NCBI GenBank assembly: GCA_029550525.1
Contig: JAKPHF010000062.1
Span: 434,001-498,000 of the forward strand
Direction: 5' to 3'
Source of the DNA: Planctomycetota bacterium
Lineage (GTDB): Bacteria > Planctomycetota > Phycisphaerae > UBA1845 > PWPN01
Length of the DNA stretch: 64,000 nt
The notes beneath the pieces are model-generated. The model was not told the DNA's origin and ran no database searches. It was given only the letters and a program-made list of their open reading frames with translations. How positions within the stretch are numbered: position 1 is the first letter of the stretch; each line of letters begins with the position of its first letter. The translations under genes and the position numbers were made by a program. Below are positions 35,853 through 43,592 of this stretch, one piece after another.

Positions 35853-35927
35853 CCGGAGCCCGCGCGAAGACAGGCACATCCACACTCACTCGTCGCCGGC
35901 GCGGGGCGGCCCGCTCGTCACAGCGAG

Positions 35928-36692
35928 TCACTGCGCCGTCCAGCCGCCGTCGATGACCAGGCTGGCGCCGGTCATGAAGCTGCTTGCGTCGCTGGCCAGG
36001 AAGACGACAGCCCCGGCGAGTTCGTCGGGCTGGCCCCAGCGGCCCAGTGGGATTCGCTCGATGAAGAAACGGTTGGCCTCGGGATTGTTGAGCACGGGTG
36101 TGTTGATCTCGGTCAGGAACGGTCCCGGGCACAACGCGTTGACCCGCACGCCCCGGCTCGCCCACTCCAGCGCCATGGTCCGCGTGAGTTGAATGACCGC
36201 GCCCTTGCTCGCCGTGTAGCCCGGCCGACCCGCCAAGCCGACCAGTCCCAGCATGCTCGCCAGGTTGATGACCGAGCCGCTGCCGCGCTCGACCATGTGC
36301 CGCCCCACCGCCCGGCCGACCAGGAACAAGCCCACGAGATTCACATCGAGGATGCGGCGGAATTCCTCTTCGGTCTGGTCGAACGTCACGTTGCGGATAT
36401 TGATACCCGCGTTGTTCACGAGCACGTCGATATGGCGAAGCCGGCGAATGGCCTCGGCCACCATGCCGTCCACCTCGTCGCCACGCGTGACGTCGCAGAC
36501 GATCGGCTCGCAGCGCCGCTTCGTCTCTGCCGCCAATCGCTCGGCCGCCGCCTTCAACTCCTCCACGTGACGACTTGCGATGGCAACATCCGCTCCGGCA
36601 CGGGCCAGCGCGCGAGCCATCGCATAGCCCAACCCTTTGCTCCCGCCGGTCACCAGCGCGGTGCGTCCATCAAGCGAGAATTCGTGCAACAT
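35928..36692 (-). CDS. Short-chain dehydrogenase/reductase (gluconate 5-dehydrogenase-like)
   Basis: A 254-residue classical SDR. The N-terminal TGGSKGLG binds NAD(P), NNAG is at about 90, the catalytic Ser is in INLASM, and Tyr and Lys are in YTASK. The C-terminus GASLVIDGGWTAQ is typical of gluconate 5-dehydrogenase and 2-deoxy-D-gluconate 3-dehydrogenase relatives. It may oxidise a sugar acid released by the neighbouring carbohydrate clusters, but SDR substrate cannot be read from sequence. It stands alone, with 126 bases upstream to the zinc-ribbon gene. Confidence 0.85.
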   Translation of the reverse strand: MLHEFSLDGRTALVTGGSKGLGYAMARALARAGADVAIASRHVEELKAAAERLAAETKRRCEPIVCDVTRGDEVDGMVAEAIRRLRHIDVLVNNAGINIRNVTFDQTEEEFRRILDVNLVGLFLVGRAVGRHMVERGSGSVINLASMLGLVGLAGRPGYTASKGAVIQLTRTMALEWASRGVRVNALCPGPFLTEINTPVLNNPEANRFFIERIPLGRWGQPDELAGAVVFLASDASSFMTGASLVIDGGWTAQ

Positions 36693-36761
36693 GTCGGCTG
36701 CTCCGTGCGAATGTCGCGGCCGTCATACCGGCTTCGTGCATGAGATGAGGTGGTCAAAGGC

Positions 36762-36774
36762 GGGCGAGACGCCC
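36762..36774. repeat. GGGCG-AGA-CGCCC mini-hairpin
   Basis: A 5-bp stem with a 3-base loop sits in the 126-base gap between the SDR and zinc-ribbon genes, read on the minus strand as GTGGGCGTCTCGCCCGCC. It resembles the element at 30918 in style (a GC word, a short spacer, then its complement). It has no T-run and may be a dispersed intergenic repeat. Confidence 0.4.
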
Positions 36775-36818
36775 ACCCCCCAATTCGGCGAGCGAGATGA
36801 CCACCCCCCTGAGGGCGC

Positions 36819-37376
36819 TCACAGTCGCGAGCGCAACGTCTTGAGGAAGCCCTGATAGACGGCCGGGGGCACCTTGGCCATCTCGGGCGGCGGAACCGGA
36901 TCGGCGACCATGCGGTCGAGCAGTTCCTGCGTCGTGCGAGGCTGCATCCGCAACGTGGCCAGGGCTCGCTCGGCATTGTCAAAGTCCGAATCGCGCATGG
37001 CGACGAGGTAACGCGACAAGGCCGCCTCGACTCGGCTCGAGCCGCTGGCGGTGTCGCCGCCCGCCCTGCCGGTCGCCGCCGGCCGTCCCGGCGAAGCCGC
37101 CGCGCCCATCCTCCCCGCCGACCGCCCTTCGTCCGTTCCCGCGTCACTTTCGCGAGCCAGCAGCGAGTCCAGCCGACGCCGCTCGGCCATGAGCTGTTGT
37201 TCCTTGCGAAGATCCAGCGAATCCTCCGGAGCGAGCGGCAGTTCCTCGAGCTCGTCTTCCGGCGTGGCCACGTACACCGCGTTGCCGCAGGCCGGACACT
37301 TGGACGTGCGTCCCGCCATCTCCCGAGGGGCTGAAATCGCCGCTCCGCAATGCTCGCATTGAAGCCTGATGTTCAC
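36819..37376 (-). CDS. Zinc-ribbon hypothetical protein
   Basis: A 185-residue protein. The N-terminal zinc ribbon has two CxxC knuckles (CEHCG and CPACG within the first 35 residues). An acidic linker with a coiled-coil-like KEQQLMAERRRL segment, a Gly/Ala/Arg-rich disordered stretch (about 80-110) and a helical C-terminal domain of about 70 residues follow. It starts at GTG three bases after the der stop, with GGAGAGG upstream, so it is co-translated with Der. A role in ribosome assembly or RNA binding is possible by association. I do not recognise the family. Confidence 0.65.
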   Translation of the reverse strand: MNIRLQCEHCGAAISAPREMAGRTSKCPACGNAVYVATPEDELEELPLAPEDSLDLRKEQQLMAERRRLDSLLARESDAGTDEGRSAGRMGAAASPGRPAATGRAGGDTASGSSRVEAALSRYLVAMRDSDFDNAERALATLRMQPRTTQELLDRMVADPVPPPEMAKVPPAVYQGFLKTLRSRL

Positions 37377-37379
37377 GAG

Positions 37380-38738
37380 TCACCTCTCCACCGGATTGCG
37401 CTGCTCGTTTGCACGCCGATAGCCGCTTCGGCCTCGAATCACCAGCCGAATCGGCACCTCCGAAAACGGCAACTGCTCACGAAGACGATTGATGAAGAAC
37501 CGTTCGATCGCCGGCGTCACTCGCGTGGGATCGCTCACGAACAGCACCAGCGTCGGCGGGCATACTGCCACCTGCGTCGCATACAGCACCTTCAGCCCGC
37601 CCGCGCCGTGCTTGGGCTTGGGCATGTTCTGCGTAACCGCCTCTTTCAACACGCGATTCAGTTCGCCCGTGGACACCCGAGTACGCGACTGCTTGAACAG
37701 TTCGCTGGCCAGGTCGATGACCGACTGAACGTTTTTCCCGTCCTTGGCCGTCGTGAAGGCAATGGGCGCGTAATCCAGGCCGACCAGCGTCTTGGACAGG
37801 TATTCGCCGTAGTCGTCGCTGGAAGCTCGATCCTTGGCCAGGTCCCACTTGTTGACCACCACGATGCAGGGCTTGTACTGATCGACGATGTAACGGCCGA
37901 GCTTCTTGTCCACCACGCCCACGTCGGCCGTGGCGTCGATGAGGAACAACACCACGTCGGCCCGACGGATGGACAGTTCCGTCCGGTGCGTGCTGTAAAA
38001 CTCGATGTCGTCGGCGATCTTGGCCTTCTTGCGCAGACCCGCCGTGTCGATGGCCACGTACGTTCTGCCGTCCCGCTCGAAGCGGACGTCCACCGAGTCG
38101 CGCGTTGTGCCGGCCACCTCCGAGACGATCACGCGCGGCTGACCGGCCATCGCGTTGATCATCGTGCTCTTGCCCACGTTTCGACGGCCCACGATGGCCA
38201 GCTTCATCACCGGATCGGCGGGCACCTCGTCGACCGCGAGACCACAGAGGTGCTCGTGGATGCGCTCTCTGAGCTCGTCCTCACCCCGGCGGTGCGTGGC
38301 CGAGACCTCCATCGGCGAACCGAATCCCAGCTTGTGGAACTCGCCGATCTCCGTCCGCGTCTCGATCGCGTCCACTTTGTTCGCCAGCAGCACCACGGGC
38401 TTGTTCGACGCCCGCAGCCATTTGGCCACCGCCTGATCCAGCGGCAGCAGACCGTCGCGGGCATCCACCACGAACAGGATCAGACTCGCCTGATCCACGG
38501 CAAAACGGATCTGCTGCTCGACGTCGGCGTCCAGGTCGTCTCGATCGACGATCCCGTAACCGCCGGTGTCCACCAGCTCGAAATAGCGATCCTTGTGCTG
38601 AAGCACCACGGAGATGCGGTCGCGCGTCACCCCGGCCGTGGGGTCGACGATGCTGATGCGACGGCCCGCCAGCATGTTCAGGAGAGAACTCTTCCCGACG
38701 TTCGGCCGTCCGACAATGGCTACTACCGGCAAAGCCAT
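37380..38738 (-). CDS. der: Ribosome-biogenesis GTPase Der (EngA)
   Basis: A 452-residue protein with the Der hallmark of two tandem GTPase domains: G1 motifs GRPNVGKSS and GRRNVGKST, two DTxG motifs (DTGGYG, DTAGLR), NKVD and NKWD as G4 motifs, and a C-terminal KH-like domain. It assists 50S subunit assembly. ATG 38738 has GGGAG 5 bases upstream; the longer frame to 38813 adds an unlikely Arg-rich tail. A candidate promoter at 38869-38897 gives a leader of about 124 bases with two strong stem-loops. The zinc-ribbon gene follows after 3 bases. Confidence 0.95.
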   Translation of the reverse strand: MALPVVAIVGRPNVGKSSLLNMLAGRRISIVDPTAGVTRDRISVVLQHKDRYFELVDTGGYGIVDRDDLDADVEQQIRFAVDQASLILFVVDARDGLLPLDQAVAKWLRASNKPVVLLANKVDAIETRTEIGEFHKLGFGSPMEVSATHRRGEDELRERIHEHLCGLAVDEVPADPVMKLAIVGRRNVGKSTMINAMAGQPRVIVSEVAGTTRDSVDVRFERDGRTYVAIDTAGLRKKAKIADDIEFYSTHRTELSIRRADVVLFLIDATADVGVVDKKLGRYIVDQYKPCIVVVNKWDLAKDRASSDDYGEYLSKTLVGLDYAPIAFTTAKDGKNVQSVIDLASELFKQSRTRVSTGELNRVLKEAVTQNMPKPKHGAGGLKVLYATQVAVCPPTLVLFVSDPTRVTPAIERFFINRLREQLPFSEVPIRLVIRGRSGYRRANEQRNPVER

Positions 38739-38772
38739 GAAAACTCCCGGAACCCCGTTCCGCCGCGCCGGC

Positions 38773-38850
38773 GGTCGCGCCGTAGCGCGACCACACGAGG
38801 CTGCACCATGCAAACCGCGACCTCGAGGGAGCGATCACGTTCCCTCGAGG
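38773..38850 (-). other. Structured 5' leader of der: two stem-loops
   Basis: Stem-loop 1 at 38821-38850 pairs CCTCGAGGGA with TCCCTCGAGG and extends inwards to about 13 bp around the loop ATCA. Stem-loop 2 at 38773-38792 pairs GGTCGCGC with GCGCGACC around CGTA. Neither is followed by a T-run in the direction of der. They lie between the candidate promoter and the start codon, so control of der expression or mRNA protection is possible. Confidence 0.5.
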
Positions 38851-38868
38851 CTGTCCATCGCAGCGTTG

Positions 38869-38897
38869 ATTTTATGCGAATATGCCGCCCGTATCGA
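38869..38897 (-). promoter_or_regulatory. Candidate sigma70-type promoter of der
   Basis: On the minus strand, TCGATA (38892-38897) and TAAAAT (38869-38874) are separated by 17 bases and match the consensus at 4 and 5 of 6 positions. Start of transcription near 38862 would give a leader of about 124 bases. Confidence 0.4.
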
Positions 38898-38950
38898 CCC
38901 GACCGCACCGCCCGGGGCCCGCGCCGGCGAAAAGAAGGCGACGCTGGTAG

Positions 38951-40117
38951 TTATGGGGCGGGGGTATCGGCGACTGCCGCCGCTGCCGGCGGCGGGACTT
39001 TCAGGCCGGGCTCAAAGTTGAAGGGAGCCTGGTTCAGCACGCCGGGCTGCTGTGCCGTCCCGATCCACTTGTTCAGAGCCAAGAGCGTGCTGTCCTTCTG
39101 GCCGGGCCCGCTGTCGAGCATGGCGGCGGCCAGCGTGGGACTGGGAACCTTGGCATTGGGCGCCCGGCGCGTCACCACGGCCGTCAACTGCTTCTCGGCC
39201 GCGAGGACCACTTTCTCCAGATCGACCAGAATCTCGTCACCCGGTTTGCTGACATACGCGTAGACCGCATCGGTCATCAGGCGGGCAATGGCCAATGTCG
39301 CCCGATTTTGCAGTTCCGGGCTCATCCCCGCCATCCGCTCGCCCAGCCACTTGATGGCCACCGCGTCGGCAGCCACGGGCCAACCCTGCTTCTGATCGAG
39401 CCGGCTCAAACGGGCGTCCAGAATCGCCAGCACGGCCGGAACCGGATCCACCGGAGCGTTCGCCGGCAGCGCCAACAACCGATAGATCCGAGCCAGCACG
39501 GGTCCGCTGGTCTCGGCAGCTCCGGTTTTCTGCAGCACCGGCAGCAACTCGGTCCACTGCTGCTGGTTCAAGTTCTTCTGCAAGGTGAGCAACCCCGAAA
39601 CGCCCAGAAGACGCCCGCCGGGCGTAGGCTCGGACAGGGCCATCGTGAACGCCTGGATCATCTTGGGCGTGGGCTGCTGAACCGCGGCGTTGAGCGCCAT
39701 CAGTGGATAGACCACCGCCAACGGCCGGCGATCCGAGGGAGCCTTGGGATACTGGGCAACAAAGCTGTCCGCCAGGATGGTGGCCACGCCTTCGCGGAAC
39801 TCCGCGGTCGCATCCCCGGCTTTGACGCTCTGGGCGATCGCCTCGTAGAACTCGCGGCCCTGCGTCTGCAGGGCCGCATCATCCTGCTGGGCGAACATCT
39901 GCTGGATTTGCGCGTTGATCCACGCTTCCACGTTGTTGCGGTCGATCGTGGCCAGTTGCGTCTTGCGAATAGTGGGAAACTCCGGCTTCTTCGGAGCAGC
40001 CGGCGCCTGAGCCAGCGCGGCGGGAGCGATCGAGACGATGCCCATCGCTCCGATGAATGCGAGCCCTGATCGTGCGATCACCATGCGGCTGAACTTGCGA
40101 GCGCGGTCGAATTGCAC
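38951..40117 (-). CDS. Secreted Ala/Gln-rich hypothetical protein
   Basis: A 388-residue exported protein. A GTG start at 40117 is favoured by GGAG 7 bases upstream and gives an N-region MQFDRARKFSR followed by a hydrophobic core and cleavage near ALAQA. The mature part is predicted almost wholly helical with TPR/HEAT-like spacing and ends in a Pro/Ala-rich tail (LKVPPPAAAAVADTPAP). No catalytic motif is recognised. It may be a periplasmic scaffold. Alternative start ATG 40084 would shorten the signal peptide n-region. It sits upstream of der with its own spacing of 212 bases. Confidence 0.6.
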   Translation of the reverse strand: MQFDRARKFSRMVIARSGLAFIGAMGIVSIAPAALAQAPAAPKKPEFPTIRKTQLATIDRNNVEAWINAQIQQMFAQQDDAALQTQGREFYEAIAQSVKAGDATAEFREGVATILADSFVAQYPKAPSDRRPLAVVYPLMALNAAVQQPTPKMIQAFTMALSEPTPGGRLLGVSGLLTLQKNLNQQQWTELLPVLQKTGAAETSGPVLARIYRLLALPANAPVDPVPAVLAILDARLSRLDQKQGWPVAADAVAIKWLGERMAGMSPELQNRATLAIARLMTDAVYAYVSKPGDEILVDLEKVVLAAEKQLTAVVTRRAPNAKVPSPTLAAAMLDSGPGQKDSTLLALNKWIGTAQQPGVLNQAPFNFEPGLKVPPPAAAAVADTPAP

Positions 40118-40529
40118 CTGGTATCTCCACTCCACAGTTGGATGTAAACGGATTCGATCTCGAACTCGTGGTCGTCGCGGCGCAACAGCCCATCGACACA
40201 ACCGCCTCGTCCGCCGCGTGCGATCGTACCCGAACGGGCACGCGAGCATCCCCGAACGGGTAGCCTGTCTGGGCAAGCCATCTGGCGGTGCCGGCCCCGT
40301 CGAGCCCGGCGTTCGTCCCTGCGGAACGCGCCACGGGTGCACTGGCCCCGACTCAACCGACCCGGGCGGGCACAGGATCCGGGGCGCAATCGAGCACTCA
40401 ACGCTATCCGCCCCAATCCTCCCTGTCAAGCAATCCCACGACCAAAAACCGGTCAATAAAGGGCTTACGTCAGTCTTTCCCAGGAGTTTCCCCTTGACGG
40501 GGGACTTTGTGCCTTTGTACATTCTGGGT
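40118..40529. other. 412-base divergent intergenic region upstream of rex
   Basis: Two copies of CCCGAACGGG (40229-40238 and 40251-40260) lie 12 bases apart, each able to form a tiny hairpin. They may be operator-like sites or part of a larger fold. The promoter of rex is at the right end. No canonical Rex operator of the TTGTG-N8-CACAA type was found by eye, and no gene is seen. Confidence 0.45.
40494..40523 (+). promoter_or_regulatory. Sigma70-type promoter giving a leaderless rex mRNA
   Basis: TTGACG (40494-40499) and TACATT (40518-40523) are spaced by 18 bases. The ATG of rex begins 6 bases after the -10 box, so transcription should start at or near the start codon. No ribosome binding site exists between them. 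Confidence 0.6.
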
Positions 40530-41246
40530 ATGGCCTCCGATCAAGAATCGGACAACTCTGCCCCTCTGAGCGCAGCCTCCGGCCGGTTCGATGCGGTTCC
40601 CGCCCCAGCCGTCCGCCGGCTCAGCCTCTACCTCCGCGAGCTCGAACTGCTCCTGGCCAACGGCCGTGAGACCATCTCCAGCAAAGAATTGGGCACCGCC
40701 CTGGGCTACACCGACGCTCAAGTCCGCAAGGATCTCGCGTATTTCGGGCAGTTCGGCCACCCGGGCATCGGCTATCGCGTGAACGAGCTCATCGCCCGCA
40801 TTCGCTCGATTCTGGGCACCGATCGGATGTGGAAGGCCCTGGTGGTCGGCGCCGGCAATCTCGGCCACGCCCTGGCCAGCTATCGCGGCTTCCTCAAGAA
40901 GGGCTTCCAGATCGTGGCCATGTTCGACAACGATCCCTCGCGCGTGGGGGAGGAGATTGGCGGCCCACCCGGCCTGAAGATCCAGCCGTTCGACGAGCTG
41001 CCCCACACCGTCCGCGAGTTGAACATCGAGCTCGGAATCATTGCCGTGCCCACCGAGGCCGCCCAGCGCGTGGCCGACCAGTTGGTGGTCGCGGGAATCA
41101 AGGGAATCTTCAACTTCGCCCCGACCTCGATCAGCGTGCCCGACCGCGTGCCAGTCGTCACCGTCGACCTGTCCGTCCACCTCGAGCAGTTGGCGTTTCG
41201 CATCTCGACGTACAATGTCTCCGCGGCCTCGAGACAGATGGGCTGA
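40530..41246 (+). CDS. rex: Redox-sensing transcriptional repressor Rex
   Basis: A 238-residue repressor that senses the NADH/NAD ratio and controls fermentation and respiration genes. The N-terminal winged helix contains RRLSLYLRELELL and the recognition region SSKELGTALGYTDAQVRKDL. The Rossmann domain begins VVGAGNLGHAL, and the C-terminal helix that swaps between subunits ends the protein. ATG 40530 fits the family length and follows a good promoter directly, so the mRNA appears leaderless. A longer open frame to 40038 has no support. A small zinc-ribbon membrane protein follows 11 bases later. Confidence 0.93.
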   Translation: MASDQESDNSAPLSAASGRFDAVPAPAVRRLSLYLRELELLLANGRETISSKELGTALGYTDAQVRKDLAYFGQFGHPGIGYRVNELIARIRSILGTDRMWKALVVGAGNLGHALASYRGFLKKGFQIVAMFDNDPSRVGEEIGGPPGLKIQPFDELPHTVRELNIELGIIAVPTEAAQRVADQLVVAGIKGIFNFAPTSISVPDRVPVVTVDLSVHLEQLAFRISTYNVSAASRQMG

Positions 41247-41257
41247 GTGGTAAACCC

Positions 41258-41545
41258 ATGCGTTACGATTACGACCCCACCGATCCCGACGCCCCGCAGC
41301 CCGGGGATGTGGATCCGTCTGACGACTTCGACGATGGGTACGACGATGATGACGCCGACGAAGCCATCTCGTGTGCCGGCTGCGGGCGCCGCCTTCACGT
41401 TCTGGCCGCCGTCTGCCCCCACTGCGGCGAGTGGGTTCTGGATGACTCGCCCGCCGCCCGCCGGAGCCGCGGCTGGTTCTGGCCGATCATGGTCGCCCTC
41501 CTCATCGCGGTGATCCTCGTCCTCTGGTCCGGCCTGCGGCTGTGA
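41258..41545 (+). CDS. Small zinc-ribbon membrane protein
   Basis: A 95-residue protein with a strongly acidic N-terminus (over a third Asp in the first 35 residues), then a zinc ribbon CAGCGRRLHVLAAVCPHCG, then one C-terminal transmembrane helix (FWPIMVALLIAVILVLW). It would be anchored in the membrane with the ribbon in the cytoplasm. It lies 11 bases after rex in the same direction, so is probably co-transcribed. Function unknown. Confidence 0.6.
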   Translation: MRYDYDPTDPDAPQPGDVDPSDDFDDGYDDDDADEAISCAGCGRRLHVLAAVCPHCGEWVLDDSPAARRSRGWFWPIMVALLIAVILVLWSGLRL

Positions 41546-41549
41546 ACCG

Positions 41550-41604
41550 CAAGGCGGCTACAGAAATGCTTTAGCGGTCTGCTTTTATCGTGCCAGCCGC
41601 CTTG
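41550..41604. terminator. Inverted repeat between the rex operon and lepA
   Basis: CAAGGCGGCT (41550-41559) and AGCCGCCTTG (41595-41604) are perfectly complementary over 10 bases around a 35-base loop, starting just after the zinc-ribbon stop. There is no T-run, so it may be a weak or Rho-assisted terminator. A lepA -10-like box (TACACT, 41606-41611) follows directly. Confidence 0.4.
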
Positions 41605-41675
41605 ATACACTAATGGGCTGCGCTGTCCGCGCCGGGGGGAAGACCGCGCACGAAATCACTGAGAGCAATACGCGA

Positions 41676-43481
41676 ATGTTCGACCGTAATCGTATTCGTA
41701 ATTTCAGCATCATCGCCCATATCGACCACGGCAAGAGCACGTTGGCCGACCGCATCCTCATGAACACGGGAGCGGTAGCCGCCCGGGAAATGCGGGCCCA
41801 GTTCCTGGACGACATGGAACTCGAGCGCGAGATGGGCATCACCATCAAGGCCAACCGGGCCACGGTCAAGCTCGAGCTCGACGGCGTCGAGTACATGCTC
41901 AATCTGCTGGACACGCCGGGCCACGTGGACTTCCACTACGAGGTCTCGCGGGCGCTGGCCGCGTGCGAGGGCGTGCTGCTTCTGGTGGACGCCACGCAAG
42001 GCGTGCAGGCCCAGACCGTGGCCAACGCCTACATGGCGGTTGAGGCAGGGCTGGAGATTATCCCCGTCATCAACAAGGTCGACCTGCCCACCGCCCGGCC
42101 CGAGGACACTGCCCTGGAACTCGAGCACGTGCTGGGCCTCCCGGCCGAGCAGGCCATCTTCACCTCGGCCAAGACCGGCTTGGGTATCGACCAACTGTTC
42201 CGTGCTATCGTCGAGCGCATCCCCCCGCCGCCCGGCGACACTGAGGCGCCACTCAAAGCCCTGGTTTACGACGCCAAGCCTGACGTGCACCGCGGCGTGG
42301 TTTGCCACATGCGGGTGATGGAAGGCTCGTTCCGCCGAGGCGACAAGATCCTGCTCATGGCGGCCGGCCGCAGCTATGTCGTGACCGAAGTCGGGAAGTA
42401 CTTCCCCAAGCCTCAGCCCGTCGATGTCCTGGCCGCCGGCGAGGTCGGGTACATGGTTGCGGGCATCAAGACGCTCAACGACGTCAACATCGGCGACACC
42501 GTCACGCTGGAATCGCGACGAGCCGACAAGCCGCTGCCCGGTTACAAGCCGCCGCAGCGCATGGTGTTCTGCGACTTCTACCCGGGCCCCATGACCGAGG
42601 CCGCCGACCTGCGCGCCGCCCTCGAGAATTTGTGGCTGAACGACTGCTCGTTCTCGTTCGACGCCGTGCACAGCCAGGCACTGGGCTTCGGCTTCCGCTG
42701 CGGCTTCCTCGGTCTGCTGCACATGCAGATCATCCAGGAACGCATCGAGCGCGAGAGTGGCATCGACATCGTCCAGACCGCCCCCACCGTCACCTACCAG
42801 GTGCAGCTCAAGGGCGGCGACATACTCAGCATCGACTCGCCGAGCGAACTGCCCGACATGTCCAAGGTGGCGGAGATTCGCGAGCCAATCATCAACGCGA
42901 ATTTGATCGTGCCTGCCGACGCCATCGGTCCCATCATGCAGTTGGCCGAGGATCGTCGCGGCAAGTACCGCCGGACCGAGTATCTCTCGCCCACACGGGC
43001 CATGTTGACGTACGAGTTCCCGCTGGCCGAGATCATCTACGACTTCTACGACCGGCTGAAGGCGGCCACACACGGCTACGGCACGATGGACTACGAGCTG
43101 AAGGGCTACCAGGCCGACGATCTGGTCAAGCTCGACATCCTGGTCAACGGCACGCCCGTCGATGCGTTGTCCATCATCGTGCATCGCGACAAAGCCGACC
43201 GCCGCGGCCGCGCGCTCATCCGCCGACTCCGCAAGGAAATCTCGCGACATATGTTCGACATCCCGCTTCAGGCGGCCATCGGCAACAAGATCATCGCCCG
43301 CGAGACCATCAAGGCCCTCCGCAAGGACGTGACCGCCAAGTGTTACGGCGGCGACGTCACGCGAAAGCGCAAGCTGTTGGAAAAGCAGAAAGAGGGCAAG
43401 AAGCGGATGAAGATGGTCGGTCAAGTCTCCATCCCGCAGGAAGCGTTCATGGCTGTCCTGGATCCCGGGGATGATGAATGA
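41676..43481 (+). CDS. lepA: Elongation factor 4 (LepA)
   Basis: A 601-residue translational GTPase, the same size as E. coli LepA (599). It back-translocates or remodels stalled ribosomes. It contains P-loop AHIDHGKSTL, DTPGHVDF, NKVDLP, the domain III-V regions and the LepA-specific C-terminal domain with its basic helix (KRKLLEKQKEGKKRMK). ATG 41676 (MFDRNRIRNF) matches the family start; an ATG at 41613 lies next to the putative -10 box and would add an unlikely extension. The stop TGA sits within the first word of an intergenic repeat (GAATGACGA). Confidence 0.95.
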   Translation: MFDRNRIRNFSIIAHIDHGKSTLADRILMNTGAVAAREMRAQFLDDMELEREMGITIKANRATVKLELDGVEYMLNLLDTPGHVDFHYEVSRALAACEGVLLLVDATQGVQAQTVANAYMAVEAGLEIIPVINKVDLPTARPEDTALELEHVLGLPAEQAIFTSAKTGLGIDQLFRAIVERIPPPPGDTEAPLKALVYDAKPDVHRGVVCHMRVMEGSFRRGDKILLMAAGRSYVVTEVGKYFPKPQPVDVLAAGEVGYMVAGIKTLNDVNIGDTVTLESRRADKPLPGYKPPQRMVFCDFYPGPMTEAADLRAALENLWLNDCSFSFDAVHSQALGFGFRCGFLGLLHMQIIQERIERESGIDIVQTAPTVTYQVQLKGGDILSIDSPSELPDMSKVAEIREPIINANLIVPADAIGPIMQLAEDRRGKYRRTEYLSPTRAMLTYEFPLAEIIYDFYDRLKAATHGYGTMDYELKGYQADDLVKLDILVNGTPVDALSIIVHRDKADRRGRALIRRLRKEISRHMFDIPLQAAIGNKIIARETIKALRKDVTAKCYGGDVTRKRKLLEKQKEGKKRMKMVGQVSIPQEAFMAVLDPGDDE

Positions 43482-43592
43482 CGACTGACCAAGCCCGAAT
43501 CCCGAATGAAATCCGAATGATGAAACCAGAATGACGAACGACACTACGCAGTCTGGCTTATAGCCTAAAGCTTATAGCTCACAGCTTATCAA
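43470..43592. repeat. Composite word repeat between lepA and the E2-like gene
   Basis: From the lepA stop, variants of GAATGACGA and CCGAATGA repeat until about 43540. Then the words TTATAGC, AAAGCTTATAGC and TCACAGCTTA appear up to 43590. Read from the opposite strand, the second block is AGCTGTGAGCTATAAGC and contains the stop codon of the E2-like gene (43579-43581). Both convergent genes therefore end inside the repeat. It matches the elements at 22043 and 23691 in vocabulary. Confidence 0.8.

Larger units (their letters stand above)
35563..35927. other. 365-base intergenic region with a strong hairpin
   Basis: The region separates the SDR gene from the propeller gene, both on the minus strand. 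It contains a perfect stem-loop at 35627-35646, a plus-strand TACAAT at about 35724, and a candidate 28-codon ORF on the plus strand (listed separately). Nothing else is recognised. Confidence 0.5.

Noticed and set aside
40118..40529. A canonical Rex operator upstream of rex
   Set aside because: Only isolated TTTGTG half sites were seen; the CCCGAACGGG pair does not fit the known Rex consensus.
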